Shown: positions 49,801 through 58,265, counted from the first letter of the stretch. The stretch: DNA of 64,000 nt from Myxococcales bacterium (GCA_030652255.1 JAUSAZ010000163.1:1-64000), one strand, 5' to 3'. Made by a program: numbers and translations. The notes: generated from the sequence alone by a model not told the origin.

Positions 49801-50548
49801 TGCACACCTTCACCAGCAGCCGGTGGAGCCCCGCCGAGAGGGTGAGCGGCACCGCGTCGCGGTCGGGGAAGGCGCGGCGCACCGACGGGTCGCGCAGCAC
49901 CTCGCGGCCGTCGACCCAGGCCCGCACGGCGCCGCTCGCGCCGAGGCGCAGCACCGCGGGGCCCGCGGCCGTCATCCGGACGGTGGTGTGCGCGTAGGCG
50001 CAGGCGTTGACGCTGGGGCGAACCATCGCGTCGAGGGGCACGCGACCGAGCGACGCGACCTCGTCGGGCAGCGGGCGCCAGCGCACCGCGCGGGCCTGGC
50101 CGGGAAACTCCGCCTCGGGGTCGATGCGCGCGCGGCGCTGCTCCTCCGGCCCGGCGGGGCGATCGAGCCCGGCGCGGCCCTCGTTGTCGAAGGGGCCCAC
50201 GACCGCCCAGCGGGTGATGAAGCCGAGGGAGGCGGCGTCGCGGCGGGCCGCCGGGGCCTGGCCGAGGTCGCGCGCGAACTCGGCGCTGACGAAGGTGGCG
50301 AGCGCCCTGGCCGAGGGGAGCACCGCGGGGTCGCGGGCGAGCGCGCGGGTCGCCGAGAGCAGGCGCGCGGGGTCGACCCACTCGCGCAGGCCGCGGAGGC
50401 GCAGGACCGCGAGCTCGGCGTCGGCGGGCTCGCGCGAGCGCGCGGCGGCGGGCGCGGTCACGAGGTCGTCGTCGGGGGTCGCGAGCGCGGGCGCCGCCAC
50501 GAGCCACGCCGCGAGCGCAGCGACGACGCTCACGAGGCGCGTGGACAC
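46862..50548 (-). CDS. TPR/DUF3857/transglutaminase-like exported protein
   Basis: A 1,228-residue protein with a Sec signal peptide (cleavage near APALA at about residue 23) and a GTG start. Architecture matches its downstream sibling: beta domain (about 85-250), TPR-like helices (about 300-610), DUF3857 (about 650-800), transglutaminase-like core (about 850-1000) and a C-terminal beta domain. The catalytic triad appears intact: Cys914 in GDCKDK, His in FDHAIAY and Asp in LFLDGT. Such proteins are cysteine proteases or protein cross-linkers of unknown substrate in the periplasm. Its GTG at 50548 is divergent from the UbiA-type gene (36-base gap). Confidence 0.85.
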   Translation of the reverse strand: MSTRLVSVVAALAAWLVAAPALATPDDDLVTAPAAARSREPADAELAVLRLRGLREWVDPARLLSATRALARDPAVLPSARALATFVSAEFARDLGQAPAARRDAASLGFITRWAVVGPFDNEGRAGLDRPAGPEEQRRARIDPEAEFPGQARAVRWRPLPDEVASLGRVPLDAMVRPSVNACAYAHTTVRMTAAGPAVLRLGASGAVRAWVDGREVLRDPSVRRAFPDRDAVPLTLSAGLHRLLVKVCTDERGMAFYARFTRPDGAALRLEASADPAVAPVLTAPAGAAPALPASVSTFARLRSLADRSTRAEDLERIARYLVLTGSDDANDAHAADFAERSARAAPTPVRWMLAAATTTDRGRRMEALRQAYALAPADPRVLLAVGRDRRGGGYAEEALPYLEASLRADDLGLEAAVEHARVLETIGLPLAAFEELSALAARAPRAPGVLRAAMHMAERAQQGASAQRLRRALSQVRAGDAEPWEALARDARQRGDRAAVTALADEIVGLDRGRLDAYSMAAELLESVGEGDRAVATLGRALEIAPDEPALWSAKGALEERLARVDAARESLQRALLLRPQDATIRRHLEALAPAQARPDEAEAEASAEFLRRRGEVAAQETFNVATLTELTARTVYPNGLSGTFRQIAYEVRTAQGARDGRAYTMQYDPDSQRFALRAARVHRRDGGVQEGTQVQEFASTSDPSARMYFSNRVVQVTFPDLRPGDVVELQWRVDDVSPRNAFADYFGDFQFIQASVPRDRWRYVLRAPTTREMFVHTAALPGGRAVTATSRVDGDATVRTWTAEDVPAVPPEDHAPGFAERAAYLHVSTYRDWAAVGRWYWGLVRDQLVADDRLRGVVRDITRGLPDDRAKVRAIYNWVIAHTRYVALEFGIHGFKPYLVPQICARGFGDCKDKASVIVTMLREAGIEASLVLLRTRHNGNIATEPASLAVFDHAIAYVPSLDLFLDGTAQHSGVDELPGGDQGVMALLVDGRGNARLVQTPVYTPDRNRTVATAELTLRADGGAALTVTQELRGPNAAGARNRLEAQATRVERIEDDLRELLPGVRVTSVRAEGIEDVERPVRLTYEATVPSIGTRQGDTVLLYGASPVQLTRRFATRSTRAHDLVLGVPSMIEESRVIRLPPGASVVEVPPPVRLEGPFGRFEYAITAQGNTLAVRRVTVLSRDRVPPAEYGAFREFCQAVDDAVARRIVLRLPAAGRAEESR

Positions 50549-50584
50549 ACCGGGGCGCGGCGGGTAGTGTCCGCGGCCGTTTTG

Positions 50585-51472
50585 ATGATCCCTGGACTCG
50601 TCAGGTCGATGCGCCCGAAGCAGTGGGTGAAGAACCTCTTCGTGCTGGCGCCCGTGGTCTTCGCGAAGAATCTCTTCCATGAACCCGTCCTGCTGCGCGC
50701 CCTGGCCGCCTCGGCGGCGTTCTCGATGCTGTCCGGGGCGGTCTACACCATCAACGATCTGGTCGACGTCGAAGACGACCGGCGCCACCCGACCAAGCGG
50801 CTCAGACCCGTCGCGTCGGGCGAAGTTCCCGTCACCGCCGCCCGGGTGGCCTCGGTGGTGCTCATCGTGCTGGCGCTCGCCGCCGCCTTCGCCATCGACC
50901 CCGCCGTGGGCGTCGCCGCCGCGAGCTACCTCGCCCTCAACCTCGCGTACTCGCTTCGACTCAAACAAGTGGCGTACCTCGACGTGGTCTGCATCGCCGC
51001 GGGCTTCGTGCTCCGCGTGGTCGCGGGATCCTACGCCGTCTCGACCGCCGCGCACCCCGTGCGGCCGTCGCTCTACCTCCTCCTGAGCACCGGCTTCCTC
51101 GCCCTCTTCCTCGGCTTCGGCAAGCGCGCCCACGAGCTCGAGGTCCACGAGGCCAAGGCCCGCAGCAGCCTCCGGGCGTACAGCCCCGTCGCCCTGCGCG
51201 CCGTGCTCTGGACCTTCGCGCTGCTCACCGTCGGGGTCTACCTGGCGTGGACCCTCGATCCCCCGCCGCAGCTCATCTTCGCCCGGCGCTACCTCTGGAT
51301 CACCACCGGGCTCGTCCTCATCGCGATGACCCGCTTCGTGAAGCTGCTGCGCTCCCGCGACGGCGAATCGCCCACCGACGCCATGCTCCGCGACGTGCCC
51401 TTCGTGGTCACCGTCCTCGGCTGGGCCGTCCTCGTCGTCACCATCATCTACCAGCTCCGCCCGACGGGCTGA
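50585..51472 (+). CDS. UbiA-family prenyl-phosphate phosphoribosyltransferase-like
   Basis: A 295-residue integral membrane protein with about eight helices. The [11 protein letters not shown] start and the first Asp-rich motif [19 protein letters not shown] are typical of the UbiA subgroup that includes mycobacterial decaprenyl-phosphate phosphoribosyltransferase (Rv3806c type). A second conserved region ([12 protein letters not shown]) is also present. Such enzymes attach phosphoribose to polyprenyl phosphate for envelope polysaccharide synthesis. No DprE1/DprE2-like partner lies nearby, so a different acceptor or product is possible. It is divergent from the transglutaminase gene and 68 bases upstream of ruvB. 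Confidence 0.8.
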   Translation: MIPGLVRSMRPKQWVKNLFVLAPVVFAKNLFHEPVLLRALAASAAFSMLSGAVYTINDLVDVEDDRRHPTKRLRPVASGEVPVTAARVASVVLIVLALAAAFAIDPAVGVAAASYLALNLAYSLRLKQVAYLDVVCIAAGFVLRVVAGSYAVSTAAHPVRPSLYLLLSTGFLALFLGFGKRAHELEVHEAKARSSLRAYSPVALRAVLWTFALLTVGVYLAWTLDPPPQLIFARRYLWITTGLVLIAMTRFVKLLRSRDGESPTDAMLRDVPFVVTVLGWAVLVVTIIYQLRPTG

Positions 51473-51495
51473 CAGGGTATGTCACGCTCCCCCGA

Positions 51496-51511
51496 CGCGC
51501 CGATTGGCGCG
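51496..51511. promoter_or_regulatory. CGCGCC/GGCGCG inverted repeat before ruvB
   Basis: Six-base arms with a 4-base loop lie 24 bases after the UbiA-type stop. The right arm overlaps the -35 element of the candidate ruvB promoter. It may be a weak terminator or an operator; no clear SOS-box sequence is recognisable. Confidence 0.3.
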
Positions 51512-51531
51512 CGCGGGTGATCGGGTACACT
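51504..51531 (+). promoter_or_regulatory. Candidate ruvB promoter
   Basis: TTGGCG (51504-51509) is separated by 16 bases from TACACT (51526-51531); each matches the sigma-70 consensus at four of six positions. The predicted transcription start falls about 3 bases before the ruvB ATG, so the mRNA would be leaderless, in keeping with the absent ribosome-binding site. Confidence 0.45.
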
Positions 51532-51540
51532 CGCTCGGCC

Positions 51541-52623
51541 ATGGCCCCTCGCAAGAAGCCCGCTTCCCCCTCTCCCTCCCCGGCGCCCGTCGACAGCGGG
51601 GTGACGGCGGCGGTGGTGACCTCCGACGACGACGCCGGGCTCGACTACGCGCTGCGCCCGAAGACCCTCGACGAGTACATCGGCCAGGACGACGAGCGGG
51701 AGAACCTCAAGGTCTTCGTGGCCGCGGCCCGCAAGCGCAACCGCCCGCTCGACCACGTGCTCATCTCGGGCCCGCCGGGCCTCGGGAAGACCACGCTCGC
51801 GATGATCCTCGCGCACGAGCTCGGGGTGCAGGCCCACACCACCAGCGGCCCGGCCATCGAGCACAAGGGCGCCCTCGCGGGCATGCTCACGCGCCTCGAG
51901 GCGCGGGACGTGCTCTTCATCGACGAGATCCACCGGCTCACGCCCATCGTCGAGGAGAACCTCTACCCCGCGATGGAGGACTTCAAGATCGACCTCGTGA
52001 CCGGCGACGGCGCGCACGCGTCGTCCATCCCGCTCAACCTCAACCCCTTCACCCTCGTCGGGGCCACCACCCGCACGGGCCTGCTCACGGGGCCGCTCCA
52101 GTCGCGCTTCGGCATCATCATGCGGCTCGACTTCTACACCGCCGAGCAGCTCTGCCTCATCGTGCGCCGCAGCGCGCGGCTCCTCGGCACGGCCATCGCC
52201 CCGGAGGCCGCCATGGAGATCGCCCGCCGGGCCCGGGGCACGCCCCGCATCGCCAACCGGCTGCTGCGCCGCGCGTGGGACTTCGCCGAGGTGGCCGACC
52301 TGCCGGAGATCGACCTCGCCACGGCGCGCAAGGCCCTCAACCGCATGGGCGTCGACCACCGCGGCCTCGACGAGATGGACCGTCGGCTGCTGCGCATCCT
52401 GATGGACTTCTACGACGGCGGCCCCACGGGCATCGAGACGCTGGCGGCGGCGATGGCCGAGCCGCGCGACACCCTCGAAGACGTGCACGAGCCCTTCCTG
52501 CTGCGGGAGGGCCTGCTGGCCCGCACGCCCCGGGGCCGGGTCGCCACCCGCCGGGCCTACGAGCACCTGGGCGTCGAACCGCCCACCGCAGCGGGCGCGC
52601 CTCAGGGTACGCTCTTCGAATGA
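51541..52623 (+). CDS. ruvB: Holliday junction branch migration ATPase RuvB
   Basis: A 360-residue AAA+ ATPase that drives branch migration with RuvA. Walker A is GPPGLGKT (77-84), Walker B LFIDEIH, sensor 1 GATTRTG, and a [12 protein letters not shown] segment forms sensor 2, followed by a winged-helix DNA-binding domain. An extra 30-residue Ser/Pro-rich N-terminus precedes the core, so it is slightly longer than usual. ruvA and ruvC are not adjacent. The stop overlaps the next gene (ATGA), coupling it to an unknown protein. The ATG at 51541 has no ribosome-binding site. Confidence 0.96.
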   Translation: MAPRKKPASPSPSPAPVDSGVTAAVVTSDDDAGLDYALRPKTLDEYIGQDDERENLKVFVAAARKRNRPLDHVLISGPPGLGKTTLAMILAHELGVQAHTTSGPAIEHKGALAGMLTRLEARDVLFIDEIHRLTPIVEENLYPAMEDFKIDLVTGDGAHASSIPLNLNPFTLVGATTRTGLLTGPLQSRFGIIMRLDFYTAEQLCLIVRRSARLLGTAIAPEAAMEIARRARGTPRIANRLLRRAWDFAEVADLPEIDLATARKALNRMGVDHRGLDEMDRRLLRILMDFYDGGPTGIETLAAAMAEPRDTLEDVHEPFLLREGLLARTPRGRVATRRAYEHLGVEPPTAAGAPQGTLFE

Positions 52624-54272
52624 CCCAAGGGCCCCGCGCCTCCGTTACCGCGCGCGCCGACCTCGCGCCCCGCCGGCTCCGCGACCCCCACGCCGACCTC
52701 CTTCGCGACACCCGCGGGATGAGCCGCGAGCAGTCCGTGGCGCGGGAGACCTGGCTCGCCGCCCTCGCCCTCGACCGCAAGGACGACGTGCTGCTGGAGC
52801 TCGAGCTCACGCTGAAGGGCGTGGTGCTGTGGGCCGATCCCCGGTTGCACCCGACGCGCCCGGGGTCGGCCCCGCTGCACGAGCGCGACTTCCGACCGCA
52901 CGTGGAGGTGGCCCTGGCCGCGCTCACCCGCGCGCACGCGCTCGCCGGTCGCCTGCTCGGGGCGACGCGGCCCCCGGGCGCGCTCCCGCGCCGGCTGTCG
53001 GTGGGCTTCACCGAGGCCTCGCGCACCGAGCCCTGGCGCGAGCCCGCGGCGCTCACCCCCGTCGAGTCGCTGGCGGCGCTGCGCTCCGCCATCGGGGTGG
53101 CGCGCGAGGTGATGCTGGGCCTCTCCGGGGCCGAGCGGGTGCCGCACCGGGTGTTCTTCGCGGCACTCACGGCGCTGCGTCGCGACATCGAGCGCAACGC
53201 CTGCTTCAACCCGCTCACGCTGCTGGAGTTTCGCCCGGAGTTCGACCGCGTCCGATCGGCCGAGGTGCTCGAGAGCCTCCAGCTCTGCGAGACCGACACC
53301 GCCCACCGGCTCGCGTCGCTCACCTTCCTCTCGCACTTCCGGCTGCTGCGCGTCGTCCAGATGATGGCCTCCGCCGCGGCAGACCCGGCCGACCCCGCGC
53401 GGGCGTACGTGTTCCTGTCGGTGCTGCGGGCGGAGGCCGACGCCCTGCTCGATGTGCTGCGCGAGCGCGCCGGCGCCCTGCTCGCCGACGCCCTCGAGCG
53501 CGAGGTGCTGCGCCTCGTGGCGACGGACGTCCGCGCCCGCTTCGAGTCCTTCACCGCGGAGACCGAGCAGCTCAGCCGCACCCGCGCCGCGATGACCGCC
53601 TCGGTGCTCGCGCTGCGGGCCTCGGTGCGCCGGGCGCTCGAGCGCGCGGTGGTCCCCTGCGGCGCCACGGCGGGCGCCCCGGCGCGGCTCGCGGGCTTCA
53701 TCGACGCCGCCGCGCAGCTCTCGGAGACGCTCCAGCACGGGGTGCTGCGGATGGTGGAGGTGTTCCGCCCGGGCAGCGACCCCGAGCGCGCCGTGGGCGA
53801 CCCCGACGCGCGCCGCGGCGCCACCTCGCAGGGCCGGCAGTGGGCGTGGATCTTCGCGCTCGTCACCCGCGCCTTCGTCGCCAAGGCCCGCCTCGCGCGG
53901 CACGCCTCCTTCGAGCTGTGGTCCGCGCCGCCCTCGCACGCCTTCATCGCGGAGTACCTCCGGCACTACCGCGAGCTCGGGCAGGCGCTCGCATACGAGA
54001 CCTTGTATCCCCACCGCGACCGGCTCACGCACGCCCTCGGCGCGCTCGGCGACGTGGACTTCGTCGACGACCGCACCCTCGACGCCCTCGTCGCCGACTG
54101 CGAGTCCTTCGGCGCCCACCTGCAGCTCGCGGTGACGAGCGCGTCCGAGCGCCCGGAGCTTCGCGGGGTCGCGCTCGACAAGCACCGCGCGGGCGAGCTG
54201 CTGCGCATCCACCTCGCCGGGGTCGCGCCCGTCGTCGCGCGCACCCTTGACGCGCTCCCTCCCCGCTCGTAG
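52620..54272 (+). CDS. Unknown 550-residue protein coupled to ruvB
   Basis: A 550-residue soluble protein of unknown family. It is predominantly helical and rich in Ala, Arg, Leu and Glu, with a few aromatic patches ([29 protein letters not shown]) and a heptad-like region ([21 protein letters not shown]) that could form coiled coil. There is no signal peptide, transmembrane segment or catalytic motif. It begins with ATGA overlapping the ruvB stop, so it is made together with RuvB. A role in DNA repair or recombination is possible but rests on context alone. Confidence 0.65.
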   Translation: MTQGPRASVTARADLAPRRLRDPHADLLRDTRGMSREQSVARETWLAALALDRKDDVLLELELTLKGVVLWADPRLHPTRPGSAPLHERDFRPHVEVALAALTRAHALAGRLLGATRPPGALPRRLSVGFTEASRTEPWREPAALTPVESLAALRSAIGVAREVMLGLSGAERVPHRVFFAALTALRRDIERNACFNPLTLLEFRPEFDRVRSAEVLESLQLCETDTAHRLASLTFLSHFRLLRVVQMMASAAADPADPARAYVFLSVLRAEADALLDVLRERAGALLADALEREVLRLVATDVRARFESFTAETEQLSRTRAAMTASVLALRASVRRALERAVVPCGATAGAPARLAGFIDAAAQLSETLQHGVLRMVEVFRPGSDPERAVGDPDARRGATSQGRQWAWIFALVTRAFVAKARLARHASFELWSAPPSHAFIAEYLRHYRELGQALAYETLYPHRDRLTHALGALGDVDFVDDRTLDALVADCESFGAHLQLAVTSASERPELRGVALDKHRAGELLRIHLAGVAPVVARTLDALPPRS

Positions 54273-54275
54273 CGT
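54247..54275 (+). promoter_or_regulatory. Candidate promoter inside the 3' end of the unknown gene
   Basis: TTGACG (54247-54252), then 17 bases, then TAGCGT (54270-54275), with a predicted start about 45 bases upstream of the small acidic protein gene. The -35 is strong and the -10 weak. Confidence 0.4.
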
Positions 54276-54327
54276 CCGCCGCCCCGCAGGCCTTAGACCC
54301 TGCGATGTCCGTTGGAGGTTCCCCCCG

Positions 54328-54567
54328 ATGCGCAAGGATTCCACGCCCCGAGACATGCTCCTCGACCGCCGCGTCGTGGAGCGAAACATCCGCAAGGGCA
54401 TCGTGACCCGCGAGGAGTACGACACCTTCCTGCGCGAGCTCGGCGACGCTTCGGAGAACGCCGAGTCCATCACCGCCCGCCTCGGCGAGGAAGACCCGGT
54501 CGAAGCCGACGACGAGATCGAAGACGACGTCGACGACGAGGAAGAGACCGACGAAGCCGAGGGTTGA
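54328..54567 (+). CDS. Small acidic protein
   Basis: A 79-residue protein. The N-terminal 45 residues are charged and helical (DMLLDRRVVERNIRKGIVTR), and the last 27 are almost all Asp and Glu (VEADDEIEDDVDDEEETDE). A GGAGG ribosome-binding site sits 9 bases before the ATG; the frame upstream is non-coding. The acidic tail could bind basic proteins or mimic nucleic acid, but no family is recognised. It is followed 57 bases later by the DUF1844 gene. Confidence 0.7.
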   Translation: MRKDSTPRDMLLDRRVVERNIRKGIVTREEYDTFLRELGDASENAESITARLGEEDPVEADDEIEDDVDDEEETDEAEG

Positions 54568-54624
54568 GCGATCACACGGCGCGGCGTTGAACGCTCACCG
54601 CCGCTCGTGCTACCGCCCTCGACC

Positions 54625-54954
54625 ATGGCCAACGAGCACGACCCCGAAGCACAGCCCCACGCGGACGATCCCCACCTCCCCGAGGTGGGCGATCCGATGC
54701 CGCCCATCGATTTCAACACCTTCATCCTCTCGATGGCATCGGCGACGCTGATGCACCTCGGCGAGGTCGAAGGCCCCGAAGGGCGCAAGGGCGAGCTCAA
54801 CCTCCCGCTGGCCCGGCATCACATCGACCTGGTCGTGATGCTCCAGGAGAAGACCAAGGGGAACCTCACCGGCGAGGAGGAGCGCCTGCTCCACCAGGTG
54901 GTCTACGACCTGAGAATGCGGTTCATCAAGATCGCTGAGCGTACCGCGAGGTAA
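54625..54954 (+). CDS. DUF1844 family protein
   Basis: A 109-residue cytoplasmic protein matching DUF1844: FNTFILSMASATLMHLGEVE, PLARHHIDLVVMLQEKTKGN and a LLHQVVYDLRMRFIK helix. The family is small, helical and of unknown function, and is widespread in Deltaproteobacteria and relatives. I chose the ATG at 54625; six in-frame codons upstream read poorly and lack a ribosome-binding site. It is followed after 4 bases by the HtrA-type protease gene, so the two are probably one transcript. Confidence 0.85.
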   Translation: MANEHDPEAQPHADDPHLPEVGDPMPPIDFNTFILSMASATLMHLGEVEGPEGRKGELNLPLARHHIDLVVMLQEKTKGNLTGEEERLLHQVVYDLRMRFIKIAERTAR

Positions 54955-54958
54955 CCCG

Positions 54959-56215
54959 ATGCCCCTCTCCCGCCGCGTCGCCCGCCTCCGCTGGGGCGTC
55001 GCCCTGGCCCTCCTCCCCGCCTTCACCGCGTGTCGCGGGCGCGAGGTGCCGAGCATCACCCCCATCCCCGCCCCGGCCCCGACGCCGCCCCGCGCCCCCG
55101 CGCCCCGCGCCGACGAGCGCCCCGCGCCCGCGCCCGCGACCACCGCGGCCGACGCCGGGGGGCTACCGCTCGCCCCGCAGGGCGGTCCGCTGCCGGGCTC
55201 GCCGTCGTCCTTCGCGCCCATCGTGCGCGAGGTCCGCACCTCGGTGGTCAGCGTGTTCGCGGCCATCCGCGAGGTGACCGGGATGCAGTACGGCTTCAAC
55301 GGCACCCAGGAGCGCATGTCCCTGGGCCGCGGCACCGGCTTCCTCATCGCCGAAAACGGCGAGATCCTCACCAACAACCACGTCATCCAGGGTGCCGCGC
55401 GCATCCAGGTGCAGCTCGACGACGGCCGGCGCTACCCCGCCGAGGTGCTCGGCCATGATGAGCGCCTCGACGTGGCGCTGCTGCGGGTGAAGGCCCCCGG
55501 GGTGCAGCTGCGCCCCGCCCGCCTCGGCGACAGCGACCGGCTCTCCGTGGGCGACTGGGTCATCGCGATGGGCAACCCCTACGGGCTCACGCAGTCGGTC
55601 ACCGCGGGCATCGTGAGCGCGGTGGGTCGCACGGGCCACGAGCTGCACCTCGGCGTCGACAACTTCGGCAACCTCCTGCAGACCGACGCGAGCATCAACC
55701 CGGGCAACTCCGGCGGGCCGCTGCTCAACCTCGCGGGCGAGGTCGTCGGCATCAACGTCGCGGTGCACCGCGCGGCGCAGGGCGTCGGCTTCGCGATCCC
55801 GATCAACATGGCCCGCACGGTGGTGCCGCAGCTCCGGCAATACGGGCGGGTGCGGCGCTCGTGGCTGGGCGTCTCCATCGCCGCGGTGCGCGACGAGATG
55901 GTCGGCTGGATGCACCTGCCCGACACGCGCGGCGCGCTGGTGCAGGACGTCGAGCCGGGCAGCCCCGCGGCCGCGGGGGACATCCGATCGGGCGACGTCA
56001 TCCGACGCTTCGACGGGCAGGAGATCACCGACAGCACGCAGCTCCCGTGGCTCGCCTCGTCGGCGGGCATCGGTCACCGCTCGCGCATCGAGCTCATCCG
56101 ACAGGGGACGGTCGCCACGGTGGAGGTCACGCTCGCGGCGATGCCCGACCGCGCCGGAGCACTGCTGCCAGGGCGCCCGGGCATGGTGCCCATCCCCGAC
56201 CCGTCGGGTCCCTGA
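54959..56215 (+). CDS. HtrA/DegP-type serine protease, lipoprotein-like
   Basis: A 418-residue trypsin-like protease. The N-terminus has a signal peptide ending in a lipobox-like FTAC (Cys25), so it may be lipid-anchored. After a Pro/Ala-rich linker, the protease domain (about 85-290) has the full triad His141 (NNHV), Asp171 (LDVALL) and Ser251 (GNSGGP). One PDZ domain (about 300-395, LVQDVEPGSPA...GDVIRRFDG) follows, then a short Pro-rich tail. Members degrade or chaperone misfolded envelope proteins. With one PDZ it is DegS-like in size, but it has no transmembrane helix. Confidence 0.9.
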   Translation: MPLSRRVARLRWGVALALLPAFTACRGREVPSITPIPAPAPTPPRAPAPRADERPAPAPATTAADAGGLPLAPQGGPLPGSPSSFAPIVREVRTSVVSVFAAIREVTGMQYGFNGTQERMSLGRGTGFLIAENGEILTNNHVIQGAARIQVQLDDGRRYPAEVLGHDERLDVALLRVKAPGVQLRPARLGDSDRLSVGDWVIAMGNPYGLTQSVTAGIVSAVGRTGHELHLGVDNFGNLLQTDASINPGNSGGPLLNLAGEVVGINVAVHRAAQGVGFAIPINMARTVVPQLRQYGRVRRSWLGVSIAAVRDEMVGWMHLPDTRGALVQDVEPGSPAAAGDIRSGDVIRRFDGQEITDSTQLPWLASSAGIGHRSRIELIRQGTVATVEVTLAAMPDRAGALLPGRPGMVPIPDPSGP

Positions 56216-56249
56216 GGGGGAACACCGCGAGCTTCGGGGCCGCGGAGGA

Positions 56250-56630
56250 TCAGCCCTTCGGGTCGGCTTCGACGGGAGCGGTAGCAGTAGCGGCAGGAGC
56301 GGCGGGGGCGGTCGGGACAAGGGGGGCCTCGACCGGCGCGGCCTCCGCGGGATCGGGCGTGAGCGGCGCGAGCGCCTCGGCCACCTGGCGGGCGAGCGCG
56401 CGGGGCGTCGCGGGGAGCGTCTCCTTGAGGGTGCGGCGGGGGTACGGCGGCGCGGCGACCGGCGGCGCGGGGTACGGCGGCGGGGGGTTGGGCGACTCTG
56501 GAGCGTCCTTCAATCCGAGGGCGTCGCCGACCTTGCGGGCGTGCTCGACGGCGCGCTCGCGGAGTTCGGTGCCCTCCGCGACGGCGCGCTCGCGCCGCTC
56601 GGCCCCATCGATCGGATCGTTCGAGTTCAT
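56250..56630 (-). CDS. Hypothetical Pro/Ala-rich protein
   Basis: A protein of about 126 residues of unknown function. A charged N-terminal helix (RRERAVAEGTELRERAVEHA) is followed by a Pro/Tyr-rich middle (PPPPYPAPPVAAPPYP) and an Ala/Pro/Thr-rich tail, all typical of a disordered protein. The ATG at 56630 is preferred; an in-frame ATG at 56681 would add 17 residues. It converges on the HtrA-type gene. It could be a real small gene or a spurious frame. Confidence 0.45.
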   Translation of the reverse strand: MNSNDPIDGAERRERAVAEGTELRERAVEHARKVGDALGLKDAPESPNPPPPYPAPPVAAPPYPRRTLKETLPATPRALARQVAEALAPLTPDPAEAAPVEAPLVPTAPAAPAATATAPVEADPKG

Positions 56631-56770
56631 GCTCACGTTCGGCCGCTCCCTTCCCTCGGTTGGGTACCCACCGCTGGTCATCGGGGCGCAGCATAGCGTG
56701 CGATGGTGCGTCGGTGCACGCGGCGAGACCCGTGTTCATCACCGCCGTCGCTGGTAGAACATCAACCCCT

Positions 56771-57307
56771 ATGAGCAACTGGCAGCCCGCGCGGGTCGTA
56801 GACGTCGTCCTCCGCTTCAACCCCGACTTCGGCCCGGCCATGAAGGCCTCGCTCGAAGGCGTCCTCCGCACGGCCCTCGCCCCGGAAGACCAGGCCCGCG
56901 AGGCCTGTCGCGTCATCGCCCGCGGGGTCGGCGTCGCCACGCACGCGTACGTGTGGGCCGCGCCGCAGATGCCCGTGACCGCGGTGAAGCTCCCGGTCGA
57001 GGTGATGGACGACGGGGTCATCATCGCCCTGCGCCTCGTGCTCAACACCCCGATGAACAGCCCCGTGGACTACACCAACGGGCAGCAGGTCGCCGGCCTG
57101 CTACAGGCCCTGATGGGCTTACCCCGCGGGTCGCTCGCCGGGGTCACCATCGCCTTTCCCCCCGGCGCCTCGGACGCCCAGGGCCCGCTGCTCTCCATGC
57201 TCAACCCTCGCACCCTGCCGGGCCAGAAGCTCTGCGAGTTCTGCCGCAACCCGATGCCCGCCTACGAGGTGCAGTGCGCGAGCTGCGGCGCCCGGAGCGA
57301 GTCATAG
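56771..57307 (+). CDS. Hypothetical protein with C-terminal zinc ribbon
   Basis: A 178-residue cytoplasmic protein. Most of it is alpha/beta with no known family (MPVTAVKLPVEVMDDGVIIA, LRLVLNTPMNSPVDY). The last 25 residues contain CEFCRNP...CASCG, a CxxC...CxxC zinc ribbon. The start is the ATG at 56771. The membrane protein gene that follows overlaps its end in another frame. Function is unknown. Confidence 0.7.
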   Translation: MSNWQPARVVDVVLRFNPDFGPAMKASLEGVLRTALAPEDQAREACRVIARGVGVATHAYVWAAPQMPVTAVKLPVEVMDDGVIIALRLVLNTPMNSPVDYTNGQQVAGLLQALMGLPRGSLAGVTIAFPPGASDAQGPLLSMLNPRTLPGQKLCEFCRNPMPAYEVQCASCGARSES

Positions 57308-58245
57308 CCCCGTCCCTGCGGCGCGCCCTCCCGGCGCTCCGCGTCGCGCTGGTGCTCGTCCCCATCGCCTGGCTCGCCCGTCGCGTCGATGCGTCGCTCG
57401 TCGTCGCCCACCTCGGGGCGCTCCCGCCAGGCCCGCTCGGGGCGTCGCTCTTCTGGTCTGCGCTCTCGGTCTACAGCTTCACCCTCCGCTGGCGGCTCCT
57501 CCTGCGCGCGTGGGGCGCCACACCTCCCTCGACGCTCGCCGCCCTCGACCTCGTCGTGCGCTCCACCTTCTGGAACCTCCTCCCCGGCGGCCTGGTCGGC
57601 GACGTCGCCCGCAGCGACGCGGTGCGCCACACCGTCGGCGGCCTGGGCAACGCCCTCGCGGCGCTGTGGTTCGAGCGCGTCGGCGGCCTCGCGGGCCTCT
57701 TCGTCGTCGCCCTCGGCGCCAACGTCCTCGCGCCCCCGGCGCCCGCGTGGTTCACCCGCGTGACCCTGCTCGGGTGCTTCGGCTCGCTCGTCCTGCTCGC
57801 CCTCTCCCTCGCCGCCACCCGCTCGACGGCGCTCGCCCGGCGCCTCGCGGCCCTCCCCCTGCTCGGCCCGCGGCTGGGCGCCATCACGCCCCCGTCGCGG
57901 CCCCGCGACCTCGCGCGGGCCCTGCTCCTCTCCCTCGTCACGCAGACCACCACCACGCTCTCCCTCGCCGTCATCGTGCACGCCCTCGCGCCCGCGTCCG
58001 ACCTGCGCGCGGTGACGGCGCTGAGCCCCGCGACGGTGCTGTTCACCTTCGTCCCGGTCACGCCCGGGGGCGTCGGCCAGCGAGAGCTGGTGTTCTCGAT
58101 GGTCTACGGGCTCGCGGGCGTGCGGGCCGACGTCGCGGTCGCGGCCTCGGTGACCAGCTTCGCCCTGGGCCTGGTGTTCCCCCTCGCCGGCGGCGCGCTC
58201 ACCCTCTGGCACCACGCCCGGCCGGGCTCACGCCACGAAGGTTGA
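57274..58245 (+). CDS. Lysylphosphatidylglycerol synthase-type membrane protein (flippase-like)
   Basis: A 323-residue integral membrane protein with about eight helices, matching the LPG_synthase_TM/DUF-type flippase-like family: STFWNLLPGGLVGDVARSD, the conserved ALWFERVGGLAGLF motif and FTFVPVTPGGVGQRE near the C-terminus. Members move or protect lipids and lack the catalytic cytoplasmic domain of MprF. I chose the GTG at 57274, with GAGG 4 bases upstream; it overlaps the previous gene by 34 bases, and the true start could be later. It lies 100 bases upstream of dnaK. Confidence 0.75.
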   Translation: MRELRRPERVIAPSLRRALPALRVALVLVPIAWLARRVDASLVVAHLGALPPGPLGASLFWSALSVYSFTLRWRLLLRAWGATPPSTLAALDLVVRSTFWNLLPGGLVGDVARSDAVRHTVGGLGNALAALWFERVGGLAGLFVVALGANVLAPPAPAWFTRVTLLGCFGSLVLLALSLAATRSTALARRLAALPLLGPRLGAITPPSRPRDLARALLLSLVTQTTTTLSLAVIVHALAPASDLRAVTALSPATVLFTFVPVTPGGVGQRELVFSMVYGLAGVRADVAVAASVTSFALGLVFPLAGGALTLWHHARPGSRHEG

Positions 58246-58265
58246 GACAACGTCTGGCATGGCGC

